Assembly (NCBI GenBank): GCA_023389745.1
Contig: JAEWED010000210.1
Span: 1-64,000 of the forward strand
DNA: 64,000 bases
Direction of reading: 5' to 3'
Origin: Actinomycetes bacterium
Lineage (GTDB): Bacteria > Actinomycetota > Acidimicrobiia > Acidimicrobiales > Microtrichaceae
Shown: piece after piece, positions 1 to 8,600 of the stretch
Numbering within the stretch: the stretch's first letter is position 1
Layout of the letters: each line of letters opens with the position of its first letter
The notes under the pieces: generated by a model
Database searches by the model: none
Told to the model about the DNA's origin: nothing
Seen by the model: only the letters and a program-made list of their open reading frames with translations
Program-made: the position numbers and the translations under genes

Positions 1-681
1 GTGCACCAGCGCCCCGCAACAGAGCGCCAGCAACCCCTGCTCGGCGTTCGTCGCACCCATCAGCGCGCCGCCGACGATCGAGGTCCACGTGGCCCCGCCC
101 AACGCGACCAGCGCCGCGCCCCAGAGGGTGAAGACGTCGTAGGCGCCGAGGTGCCGCAACAGCGACGTCGTCGACGACACGAAGGACAGCCAGACGACCG
201 CGACCCGCCACTGGCGTGCGGAGCCGACGGCGCGACGCAGCAGCACCACGACCGCCGCGAACCACGCGGCGGTCACGACGCCGTGCAGCACCAGCCATCG
301 GGTCGGCGAGTCGGCCCTGGTCAGCCAGCTGAACGCCGGTCCGAGCACCGCGTTGCTCCGGAAGGTGGTCCCGGGCCGGGGGAACTCCCGGCCGAAGCGC
401 AGCAGCTCGTCGAAGCCGCTCCAGCTGACGCCCGAACGGGCGATCAGCAGCGCCGCGACCCACGCGAGGAAGCACCACGTCGGCAGGCGCTCGATACGGG
501 CCCACCAGCGCAGCAGCGCATCGCCGGGGGTCGCGACGTCACGGCCGACCGGGCCGACCGACCCGGCGTCCCGTGGCCTTCCATCTGTGGGAGTGACGCC
601 ATCTGTGGGAGTGACGCCATCTGAGGGACCGGCCTCGTCAGAGGGACGGGCCAGCCCATCGACGAGCTCGGGAGCGCGCAT
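1..681 (-). CDS. Polytopic membrane protein, partial (C-terminus beyond the window)
   Basis: An open frame runs on the minus strand from an ATG at 681 to the window edge, 227 codons without a stop. The first 55 residues are hydrophilic and contain a repeated TDGVTP segment, caused by an 18-bp tandem duplication at 581-616. After that come about five hydrophobic stretches (near residues 67-83, 129-149, 160-172, 183-200 and 202-225), typical of an integral membrane protein; an Arg-rich turn follows the second. I do not recognise the family. The overall look, a long N-terminal tail followed by many helices and a short acidic/aromatic loop (residues 86-100), is compatible with a glycosyltransferase-C-type or other multi-pass protein, but this is not established. 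It lies 45 bp downstream of katG on the same strand, so it could be cotranscribed with it. Confidence 0.6.
   Translation of the reverse strand, partial: MRAPELVDGLARPSDEAGPSDGVTPTDGVTPTDGRPRDAGSVGPVGRDVATPGDALLRWWARIERLPTWCFLAWVAALLIARSGVSWSGFDELLRFGREFPRPGTTFRSNAVLGPAFSWLTRADSPTRWLVLHGVVTAAWFAAVVVLLRRAVGSARQWRVAVVWLSFVSSTTSLLRHLGAYDVFTLWGAALVALGGATWTSIVGGALMGATNAEQGLLALCCGALVH
581..623. repeat. 18-bp tandem duplication in the membrane-protein N-terminus
   Basis: CCATCTGTGGGAGTGACG occurs twice in a row (581-598 and 599-616) and a third partial copy (CCATCTG) follows. Because the unit is 18 bp, the reading frame of the minus-strand gene is kept and the encoded segment TDGVTP is repeated. Confidence 0.9.
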
Positions 682-726
682 CGGAGTCCACTACCCCGGT
701 CTCCGGGGACCGAGAACGTCGGCGGC

Positions 727-2937
727 TCAGCGCAGCTCGAAGCGGTCGAGGTCCATGACCTTGGACCATGCCGCGGCGAAGTCCCTGACGAACTTCTCCT
801 TGGCGTCATCGGCGGCGTAGACCTCGCACAACCCGCGGAGCTGGGAGTGCGACCCGAAGACCAGATCGACCGCCGTCGCGGTCCAGCGCTGTTCGCCGGT
901 GGCACGGTCGCGGCCGTCGTAGACGTTCTCGTCGGTGGCCGACGTGGACCACTCCGTGCCCATGTCGATCAGGTTGACGAACCAGTCGTTGGTCAGCGTG
1001 CCGACCTGGTCGGTGAACACGCCGTGGGGCGACCCGCCGTGGTTCGCGCCGAGCACGCGCAGACCACCGACCAGCACGGTCATCTCCGGCGCCGTCAGCG
1101 ACAGCAGGTTCGCCCGGTCGAGCAGCAGGGTCTCCGGGGCGAGCTTCTCGCCCGGCTGCAGGTAGTTGCGGAACCCGTCGGCCCGTGGCTCGAGCACCGA
1201 GAACGACTCGACGTCGGTCTGGTCCTGGCTGGCATCGGTCCGACCCGGGTGGAACGGCACGGTCACGTCGACCCCTGCGTCTTTCGCCGATCGTTCGACC
1301 GCCGCGGTGCCGGCCAGCACGATCAGGTCGGCGAGCGACACCGACTTGCCGCCGCTCTGGGCGTCGTTGAACTCCTGTTGCACCCGCTCGAGCGTGCCGA
1401 GCACGTCGCCCAACGTGGTCGGCTCGTTGGCCTCCCAGTCGCGCTGGGGTGCCAGCCGGAGCCTGCCCCCGTTGGCGCCGCCCCGCTTGTCGGTGTCGCG
1501 GTAGCTCGCGGCCGCCGCCCAGGCGGTCGAGACCAGCTGCTGGGTGCTGAGACCCGAGTCGAGCAGGGTCGACTTCAGCGACGCGACGTCCGCGTCGTCG
1601 ATGAGGTCGTGGTCGACCGCCGGGACCGGGTCCTGCCAGATCTGCGGCTCGGGGACCCACGGACCCAGGTAGCGCGACACCGGCCCCATGTCGCGGTGCA
1701 GGAGCTTGAACCACGCCTTGGCGAACGCCTCTGCCAGCTCCTCGGGGTGTTCGAGGAACCGGCGTGAGATGGGCTCGTAGATCGGGTCGAGCCGCAGCGC
1801 CAGGTCGGTGGTCAGCATCATCGGGGCATGGCGTGTCGCCGGGTCGTGGGCATCGGGGACCAGCTCGCGAGCGGCGGGGTCGGTCGGTGTCCACTGCCAG
1901 GCGCCGGCCGGGCTCTTGACCAGGTCCCACTCGAAGCCGAACAGCGTCTCGAAATAGGAGTTGTCCCAGGTCGTCGGCGTCGGCGTCCACGCCCCCTCGA
2001 GACCGCTGGTGATCGCGTCGCCGGCCTTGCCGGTGCCGAACTCGCTCTTCCAGCCGAGGCCCTGCTGCTCGAGCGGCGCCGCTTCGGGCTCGGGTCCGAC
2101 GAGCGTCGCGTCGCCCGCGCCGTGGACCTTTCCGAACGTGTGGCCGCCGGCGATCAGCGCGACGGTCTCCTCGTCGTTCATCGCCATGCGCCGGAAGGTC
2201 TCGCGGATGTCACGGGCGGCGGCCAGCGCGCTCGGTTCTCCGTTGGGGCCTTCTGGGTTGACGTAGATGAGCCCCATCTGGACCGCACCCAGCGCTCCCG
2301 CGAGCTCGCGGTCGCCGCTGTAGCGCTCGTCGCCGAGCCACGTGTCCTCGGGACCCCAGAACACCTCTTCGGGCTCCCAGATGTCCTCGCGCCCGAACCC
2401 GAACCCGAAGGTCGCGAACCCCATGGACTCGAGCGCGACCTGGCCGGCGTAGACGAGCAGGTCGGCCCACGAGACGGACCGGCCGTACTTCTTCTTCACC
2501 GGCCACAACAGGCGCCGAGCCTTGTCGAGGTTCGCGTTGTCGGGCCAGCTGTTGAGCGGCGCGAAGCGCTGGGAGCCGTCGCCGGCGCCGCCGCGACCGT
2601 CTTCGATCCGGTAGGTGCCCGCCGCGTGCCACGACATGCGGATGAGCAGCGGCCCGTAGTGGCCGTAGTCGGCGGGCCACCAGTCCTGCGAGGTGGTCAT
2701 GACCTCGATCAGGTCCCGCTTGAGCGCATCGGTGTCGACCGTGGCGAACGCGTCGGCGTAGTCGAAGTCGTCGTCCATCGGGTCGCCGTCGGGCGAGTGG
2801 CGGTGCAGCACCGAGAGGTCGAGCTGGTTCGGCCACCAGTCCTTGTTCGTCCTCGGGCGGGTCCCTTTCGGCTCCGGCGCCGGGATGACCGGGTTCTCGC
2901 TCTCGCTCACACTTGCGGTGTCGTCCTTGTCGGGCAC
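727..2937 (-). CDS. katG: Catalase-peroxidase KatG
   Basis: Bifunctional haem catalase-peroxidase, cytoplasmic, which disproportionates hydrogen peroxide and oxidises small donors. The distal motif IRMSWHAAGT (Arg, Trp and His near residues 100-104) and the proximal GGHTFGKVHGA are intact. The Trp-Tyr-Met crosslink partners of the family are present as the distal Trp, the Tyr of LIYVNPEGP and the Met of RRMAMNDEE. The C-terminal, haem-less duplicated peroxidase domain is complete, giving about 736 residues, the usual length. I prefer the GTG at 2937, preceded by GAGAGGAAG at good spacing, over an upstream in-frame GTG at 2982 that has no clear ribosome site. No furA-type regulator lies beside it. 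It diverges from a monooxygenase-like gene at 3099 across 161 bp. Confidence 0.97.
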   Translation of the reverse strand: MPDKDDTASVSESENPVIPAPEPKGTRPRTNKDWWPNQLDLSVLHRHSPDGDPMDDDFDYADAFATVDTDALKRDLIEVMTTSQDWWPADYGHYGPLLIRMSWHAAGTYRIEDGRGGAGDGSQRFAPLNSWPDNANLDKARRLLWPVKKKYGRSVSWADLLVYAGQVALESMGFATFGFGFGREDIWEPEEVFWGPEDTWLGDERYSGDRELAGALGAVQMGLIYVNPEGPNGEPSALAAARDIRETFRRMAMNDEETVALIAGGHTFGKVHGAGDATLVGPEPEAAPLEQQGLGWKSEFGTGKAGDAITSGLEGAWTPTPTTWDNSYFETLFGFEWDLVKSPAGAWQWTPTDPAARELVPDAHDPATRHAPMMLTTDLALRLDPIYEPISRRFLEHPEELAEAFAKAWFKLLHRDMGPVSRYLGPWVPEPQIWQDPVPAVDHDLIDDADVASLKSTLLDSGLSTQQLVSTAWAAAASYRDTDKRGGANGGRLRLAPQRDWEANEPTTLGDVLGTLERVQQEFNDAQSGGKSVSLADLIVLAGTAAVERSAKDAGVDVTVPFHPGRTDASQDQTDVESFSVLEPRADGFRNYLQPGEKLAPETLLLDRANLLSLTAPEMTVLVGGLRVLGANHGGSPHGVFTDQVGTLTNDWFVNLIDMGTEWSTSATDENVYDGRDRATGEQRWTATAVDLVFGSHSQLRGLCEVYAADDAKEKFVRDFAAAWSKVMDLDRFELR

Positions 2938-3007
2938 GGCGCACTTCCTCTCGTTCGAGGTCTTCTCTGGATGGCTTATCACCAGCCGCCGATCGATGTC
3001 GGGCGAA

Positions 3008-3024
3008 CTCCGTCGTCGACGGAG
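3008..3024. promoter_or_regulatory. Inverted repeat in the katG divergent gap
   Basis: CTCCGTC-GTC-GACGGAG is a perfect 7-bp inverted repeat with a 3-bp centre, located between katG (start 2937, minus) and the gene at 3099 (plus). Its place suggests an operator for one or both genes; it could equally be a chance palindrome in GC-rich DNA. Confidence 0.3.
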
Positions 3025-3098
3025 ATGCCGCCCTTGACCTCGACCCCGAGGAGGTGGAGCGTGAGAAGTCGAGATGGTCGCGACCGAGGAGGTTGCTC

Positions 3099-3701
3099 AT
3101 GTTCGTGCAGGTGATGGAAGGCAGGACCTCGGACCCGGAGGCGCTCCATCGGCGCCTGGACGTGTGGGAGCGGGACCTGTTGCCCGGGGCGATCGGCTAC
3201 CTGGGATCGACCGGTGGGTGCACCGATGCGGGTGACTGCATCCTGATCGCCCGGTTCGAGAGTCGTGAGGCGGCGCAACGCAACAGCGACCGCCCGGAGC
3301 AGACCGAGTGGTGGACCGAGACCGCGAAGTGCTTCGACGGTCCGGTGACGTTCCACGACTCGGTCGACGTGCAGGTGATGACCCACGGAGGGCTCGACGA
3401 CGCGCACTTCGTGCAGGTGATGGACGGGCACGTGACCGACAAGGAGCGGGCGATCGATCTGGAGCGACGCTCCGACGCGGTGCTCGCGGAGATGCGGCCC
3501 GACCTGCTCGGCTCGGTCACCGCCTACTACGGCGACCACGAGTTCACCGAGGTGGCCTACTTCGGTTCCGAGAAGGAGGCCAGAGAGGGCGAGCAGGCGG
3601 ACATGCCCCCCGAGATGGCCGACATGTTCGCGGAGTGGGAGTCGGTCATGAAGGTCGACAAGTACCTCGACATCAAGGAGCCGTGGCTCACCACTCCGTG
3701 A
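3099..3701 (+). CDS. Duplicated ABM-like (antibiotic biosynthesis monooxygenase) domain protein
   Basis: A 200-residue soluble protein made of two related halves. The first starts FVQVMEGRTSD and the second, near residue 107, starts FVQVMDGHVTD. Each half has the alternating strand/helix look of the dimeric alpha-beta-barrel (ABM/YciI-like) superfamily, so one chain may form the whole two-domain barrel. Such proteins are small oxygenases, haem-degrading enzymes or simply ligand binders; no catalytic residue can be assigned here. The ATG at 3099 is chosen over longer in-frame extensions because GAGGAGG lies seven bases upstream. It is followed by a tandem-repeat array and a strong terminator, so it is probably monocistronic. 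Confidence 0.7.
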   Translation: MFVQVMEGRTSDPEALHRRLDVWERDLLPGAIGYLGSTGGCTDAGDCILIARFESREAAQRNSDRPEQTEWWTETAKCFDGPVTFHDSVDVQVMTHGGLDDAHFVQVMDGHVTDKERAIDLERRSDAVLAEMRPDLLGSVTAYYGDHEFTEVAYFGSEKEAREGEQADMPPEMADMFAEWESVMKVDKYLDIKEPWLTTP

Positions 3702-3711
3702 GTCCCGCCGC

Positions 3712-3781
3712 CTGAGTCCGGCTGTCTGAGTCCGGCTGTCTGAGTCCGGCTGCCCCGGTCCGGCTGTCTGAGTCCGGCTGC
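3712..3781. repeat. 14-bp tandem array directly after a stop codon
   Basis: Five head-to-tail copies of CTGAGTCCGGCTGT (3712-3725, 3726-3739, 3740-3753, a degenerate copy 3754-3767, 3768-3781). The unit is not a multiple of three and the array is noncoding. A decayed copy of the unit overlaps the TGA stop codon (3699-3701) of the preceding gene, so the array seems to have grown from the gene end. Confidence 0.9.
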
Positions 3782-3837
3782 CGTGAGCGCGACCGTGTGA
3801 CCGCGCCGCGCTCCTCACACCATTGATCGTCGCTTCG

Positions 3838-3873
3838 GATCCGGCCCGGACCACCGGGCCGGATCGGTGTTTT
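3838..3873 (+). terminator. Rho-independent terminator
   Basis: Perfect 10-bp stem GATCCGGCCC / GGGCCGGATC with an 8-base loop (3838-3865), followed by GGTGTTTTCG. It ends transcription from the gene at 3099 before the next promoter. Confidence 0.75.
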
Positions 3874-3973
3874 CGAGGAAGATGTCGCAGCGTCTGTCGA
3901 ATCCGGTGTCCCCCGTTCGGCATACAGGTGAGCCCACGCCCGTGGCGCTCGAGGACATCACCGAGGAGCACCG

Positions 3974-4318
3974 ATGAAGTACATGCTGATGCACTACAGC
4001 AACGAGGAGAACGAGGCCGACCTGCCGCCCAGCCCCGAGCTGATGGAGGCGATGGGGCAGTACATGGGAGAAGTGGCCCAGGCCGGCGTGCTGCTCGCCG
4101 CTGAAGGCGTGAGGGCCTCGTCGTACGGAGCGCGGCTCAGCGTCGACGGCGGCAAGGTCACCGTCACGGACGGCCCGTTCGCCGAGGCGAAGGAGCTCAT
4201 CGCCGGCTTCGCCATCCTGGACGTCAAGTCCAAGGAAGAGGCGGTCGAGCACGCGAAGCGCTTCGCCCAGCTGTCGGGCGCGACCCGGGTCGACATCCGT
4301 CTCGTGGCGGACTTCTGA
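3974..4318 (+). CDS. DGPF (YCII-related) domain protein
   Basis: A 114-residue soluble protein starting MKYMLMHYS and carrying the signature VTDGPFAEAKELIAGF near residues 58-73, which names the DGPF family. These dimeric alpha-beta-barrel proteins have no settled activity. The gene is immediately upstream of, and oriented with, an ECF sigma factor of the type that is almost always found next to DGPF genes (group ECF42), so a linked role is likely. A GAGGAG ribosome site precedes the ATG. The intergenic gap to the sigma gene is only 31 bp, indicating one operon. Confidence 0.9.
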   Translation: MKYMLMHYSNEENEADLPPSPELMEAMGQYMGEVAQAGVLLAAEGVRASSYGARLSVDGGKVTVTDGPFAEAKELIAGFAILDVKSKEEAVEHAKRFAQLSGATRVDIRLVADF

Positions 4319-4349
4319 CCGGGCGCGGCGACGAGGGACCGAGAGCGAC

Positions 4350-5624
4350 GTGACCGACGACGAGACCGGTCGCACGATCGAGGCGATCTGGCGCATCAAC
4401 TCCGCCAAGGTCGTCGCTCGCCTGGCGCGGATCGTCGGCGACGTCGCCACCGCCGAGGACCTCGCTCAGGACACCTTCGTCGCCGCCATGCAGCGGTGGC
4501 CACGGTCGGGCATCCCGGACAACCCGGGTGGTTGGCTGATGGCCACCGCGCGCTACTTGGCCATCGACCACATCCGACGCAGGGACCTCGGCGCCGTGAA
4601 GCACGACCTGGCCGCGCGCCTCGAACCAGGCGCCGACTCCGATCCTGCGGTCCTCGCGGCAGTGGGCGACGACGACATGGGCGACGAGCTGCTCGGCCTG
4701 ATCTTCATGGCGTGCCACCCGGTCCTGTCACCGGAGGCTCGAGCCGCCCTGGTCCTGCGGTTGCTCGGCGGACTGCGCACCGACGAGATCGCACGCGCCT
4801 ACCTGGTGCCGGAGTCGACCGTGGCGCAGCGCATCGTGCGCGCCAAGCGAACCCTCGCCGCGGCGAACGTCCGCTTCGAGGTCCCCGATGCCGCGGAGCG
4901 CCGTGAGCGGATGGCGTCGGTGCTCGACGCGATCTACCTGATGTTCAACGAGGGCTACTCCGCGACCAGCGGCGACGACTGGATGCGCGTCGAGCTGTGC
5001 CACGAGGCGATGCGCCTGGGCCGTGTGCTGGCGACGATCGCCCCCGAGCAGCCCGAGGTGCACGGTCTGGTCGCACTGATGGAGCTCCAGGCATCACGAA
5101 CCCGTGCCCGGACCGCGCCCGACGGCGCGCCGGTGCTCCTGCTCGACCAGAACCGAGGGCTCTGGGACCAGGTGCTGATCCGGCGAGGCCTCGCCGCGCT
5201 CGACACCGCCGAACACCTCGGCGGCGCGCTCGGACCGTACGCACTGCAGGCTGCCGTCGCGGCCTGCCACGCACGAGCGCGGACCGCGGAGCAGACCGAC
5301 TGGGGGCGCATCGCGGCGCTCTACGACGCGCTGTCGCAGGTCGCCCCGTCGCCCGTGGTCGAGGTCAACCGCGCCATGGCGCTGGCGATGGCGTTCGGCC
5401 CCGAAGCAGGGCTCGCCCTCGCCGACGAGCTCGTCGCGGTGCCCGAGCTCGCGAACTACCACCCGCTGCCGAGCGTCCGTGGCGACCTGCTCGCCCGTCT
5501 CGGGCGCCACGCCGAGGCACGCGAGGAGTTCGTGAGAGCGGCGTCGCTCACCCGGAACGCACGTGAGCAGACCGTCCTGTTGGCCCGAGCCGCGGAGTGC
5601 GCCGCGGAGGACGGCTCCGGCTGA
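4350..5624 (+). CDS. ECF42-type RNA polymerase sigma factor with C-terminal TPR extension
   Basis: 424 residues, roughly twice the length of a plain ECF sigma factor. Region 2 is at residues 10-75 (GDVATAEDLAQDTFVAAMQR, then ARYLAIDHIRRR) and region 4 near 130-175 (VLRLLGGLRTDEIARAYLVP, then VAQRIVRAKRTL). From about 185 follows the extra domain (LDAIYLMFNEGYSA) and helical repeats to the end, as in the ECF42 group. No anti-sigma gene is adjacent, which is normal for this group: the C-terminal extension and the DGPF partner are thought to take over control. GTG start, gap of 31 bp after the DGPF gene. It converges on the giant gene, with a shared terminator between them. Confidence 0.9.
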   Translation: MTDDETGRTIEAIWRINSAKVVARLARIVGDVATAEDLAQDTFVAAMQRWPRSGIPDNPGGWLMATARYLAIDHIRRRDLGAVKHDLAARLEPGADSDPAVLAAVGDDDMGDELLGLIFMACHPVLSPEARAALVLRLLGGLRTDEIARAYLVPESTVAQRIVRAKRTLAAANVRFEVPDAAERRERMASVLDAIYLMFNEGYSATSGDDWMRVELCHEAMRLGRVLATIAPEQPEVHGLVALMELQASRTRARTAPDGAPVLLLDQNRGLWDQVLIRRGLAALDTAEHLGGALGPYALQAAVAACHARARTAEQTDWGRIAALYDALSQVAPSPVVEVNRAMALAMAFGPEAGLALADELVAVPELANYHPLPSVRGDLLARLGRHAEAREEFVRAASLTRNAREQTVLLARAAECAAEDGSG

Positions 5625-5634
5625 CGCCCGTGAT

Positions 5635-5670
5635 GCGTCGAGGGGCCCGTCCGTGCAGCCCCCTCGATGC
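5635..5670. terminator. Bidirectional terminator between convergent genes
   Basis: GCGTCGAGGGG (5635-5645) pairs with CCCCTCGATGC (5660-5670), an 11-bp stem with one G-T wobble and a 14-base loop. It fills the 51-bp gap between the stop of the sigma-factor gene and the stop of the giant gene, serving both strands. Confidence 0.55.
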
Positions 5671-5675
5671 GACGG

Positions 5676-8600
5676 TCAACCGGTCGCCCGACGACCTCGG
5701 AGCGCCGCGACACCGAGCACCACCATCCCGGCGCCGAGCAACAGCAACGGCAGGATCGCCACACCGGTGATCGCCAGCCTCCTGGGCGAGCCGCTCCCGG
5801 GCGTCCCGCTGCCACCGGAGCGGGACGCGGAGTCGGCGGCCACCGACGGTGCGTCCGACCGATCTCCCGGCACCGACGGCGCCACCGACGGCGACGGCGC
5901 GCCGGGGGTCGACGGCGCCCCTGAGGTCGGCGGCGCGCTCGTGTTCGGTGCGACCGTCGTGCTCGTGCTCGTGCTCGGTGCGACCGTCGTGCTCGTGCTC
6001 GTGCTCGGGGCGACCGTGGTCGACGTGGTCGACGTGGTCGACGTGGTCGACGACGATCCGGGATCCTCCTCGCCGGCGACGGCGATGGTGACGGTGGCCA
6101 GGTCGACACCGCCCCGGCCGTCGGCGACGGCGTACTCGAACGTGGTGGTCGCGCCGGCGCCCTCGGGAGCGGTGAGCTCGACGCCGTCGCCGGTGCGCTC
6201 GATGCTGCCGAGCATGCCGGGACCGGCGTAGGCACCGACCAGCTCGAGGTCGTCGCCGTCGGGGTCGACGTCGTTGCCCAGCAGCTCGGCGGACTCGATG
6301 AGCACCCGTTCGCCCGCGTCGACGTCGATCCGGTCGTCGGCGGCCGAGGGCGACGAGTTGCCGATCACGATCGTCACGGTCGCCGGTGCCGACGTGCTCT
6401 CACCGTCGCTCGCGGTCCAGGTGAAGGAGTCGACGCCGGTGAAACCGCCGGCGGGCACGTACTCCGCAGCGTCCCCCTCGACCCGGAGGAGTCGACCGTG
6501 TCGGGGCTCCTGCTCGATCGAGCGGTCGAGCGGGTCCCCGTCGGGGTCGGTGGCGTCCAGCGTGATGGCCACCGGCGCGCCGGCAGCGGTTCGGATCTCG
6601 GTGTCGGACGCGGTCGGCGCGGCGCCACGGGAGCTCGCAGCGACCGTGACCGTGGTCGCGCTCGTCGAGCAGACCGCGGTACCGAGGTCGCAGACCGTGA
6701 TGGCGACGGTGTAGGTGCCCGGCGCCGACCACGTGTGCTCGCCCTCGAGCCGGCCACCACCTCGACCGGTCACGTCGAGTGGGTCCTCGGTGCCGTCGCC
6801 CCACGACGCCGTGGCGCTGTGTCCGGTCGTGCCGGCGTCGACGTACGACGCTCCATCGAGGCGATGGGGGCGGCCGACCACCGCGGTGGTGTCGACCGGC
6901 GCCATGACCGTCGGAGCGGTGGCGCTGACCGTCGCAGTCGTCTCGTCGATCGCGGTCGATCCGTCGGCGGCGGTGATGCGCACGCGCACCCGGTGGGTGC
7001 CCGGATCGGCGAAGGTCGCCGTCGTGTGGAGCCCTGCGGCGTCGTCGAACTCGCCGTCGCCGTCGAGGTCCCACTCCGCGAGCGGCACGCCGTCATCCTC
7101 GAGCGTCGAGGCACCGGCGTCGAGAGCCACCGGCTGGTCCTCGACCGCGACGTACGGGCCACCCGCATCCGCCAGCCCCGCTCGCGGCGGCGCCACGGGT
7201 GCTGCCGGATCGCTCCACGGCGGCGGAGGCGGCGGAGTCGCCGACCCGCCCGGAGCCAGGTCCCCCTCGAGGAAGCCGCCACCGAAGACGCTGGTCCGCT
7301 CGTCCTGCAGGCACGAGAGACCGGTGGCGTCCGCGTTCATGGTGCACAGCACTCGGTACTGCCAGCTCTCGGAGGACTGGGAGCGTCCGTCCCAGCCGTG
7401 GAACATGACCTGGTTGCCGTCGGGGGTGAACCGGGGCTGGTGCACGCGCATGGCCCGCCCGGGGTTGAACGGATCGACCAGGGTGCCGAGCGGCAGCATC
7501 GGCGTCATGGTGCCCGAGCCGTCGACGGGCACCCGGACCAGACCCCAGTAGTTCGCCGGGACGGCCTGGGCACCGGTGGACACCGTCGAGATGATCGTGT
7601 TGCCGTCGGGTGTCCACCACGGCGAGTCGGCGTAGCCACCGGTCGGATGGGCCAGTGCGAGGCTGCGCTCGCCACTCGTCAGATCGAGCACCTGGATCCC
7701 CGCGGCGTCCCGGAACGCCACCCGGGAGCCGTCCGGTGACAGACGTGGGCACCCGGTGTCGTACTCGTACGGGATGCCTGTCGCGACCGTCGTCGACCCG
7801 GATCCGTCAGCTGCGGCCCAGGCCAGTGCGTTCGCTAGATGGTTGTCCCGCTGGCCGACGTGGACCAGCACCTTGCTCCCGTCCGGATGCCACTGGGGGC
7901 AGGCGAATCGCCACCCGTCGGCTTCCGCCGGTGCGGGCGTCAGGTTCGTCAGCCCCGAGCCGTCCGGGCGCACCGAGTACACGTCGGACTCGGTCGAGAA
8001 GTCGTCGGGATCGCCATCGGTCGTGAACGCGATGCGCTGACCATCGGGTGACCACCTCGGGTCCGAGACCGACTCTCCGATGGTCGGCACGTGCTGCAGA
8101 TCGCTGCCGTCGGGACGCATGGTGAAGAGGTGCGTGAAGGGGTCCTCTCCGCCGTCGGGCTGCACGTTGCGGACCACCGCCACCCTCGGCTCGCCGCTGG
8201 GAGGTGTGCCGCCCACCGTGAAGGTCTCCGACACGACTGCTGTCGTTCGCACGCCGTCGGTGACCTCGACCCGGACCTGTACCGGCTTGCCGGCCAGGTG
8301 GTCGCCGATCGACCAGTTGAACTGCGTGCCCTCGACCTCAAGTGCGACCGGCTTGAACGACGCGCCGCCGTCGGTCGAGTACGACAGCGCCGTGCGGAGG
8401 TCGTCGGTGGGCGTGCCGTCATCGTCGCTCGCGTTCCAGCGGATCTCGAGCTCGCCACCGATGGCCGCCCACGTGCTCGCCGTCGGCGAGCTGAGCTCCA
8501 CCGTCGGCGCGGCGGCGCTGACGGCGCGGTCGACCAGCACCTCACCGGTCGACACGTCGCGCAGCACCAGGCGTGCGGCGCCGTCGACCCTCGGCACCCG

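Noticed and set aside
1..624. Plus-strand open frame at the left end
   Set aside because: It has no hydrophobic or domain pattern and is opposite a convincing membrane protein frame.
5944..6060. Regular DNA repeats that resemble a CRISPR-like array
   Set aside because: They are codon repeats of a Thr/Ser/Pro stalk with no spacers; no cas genes are present.
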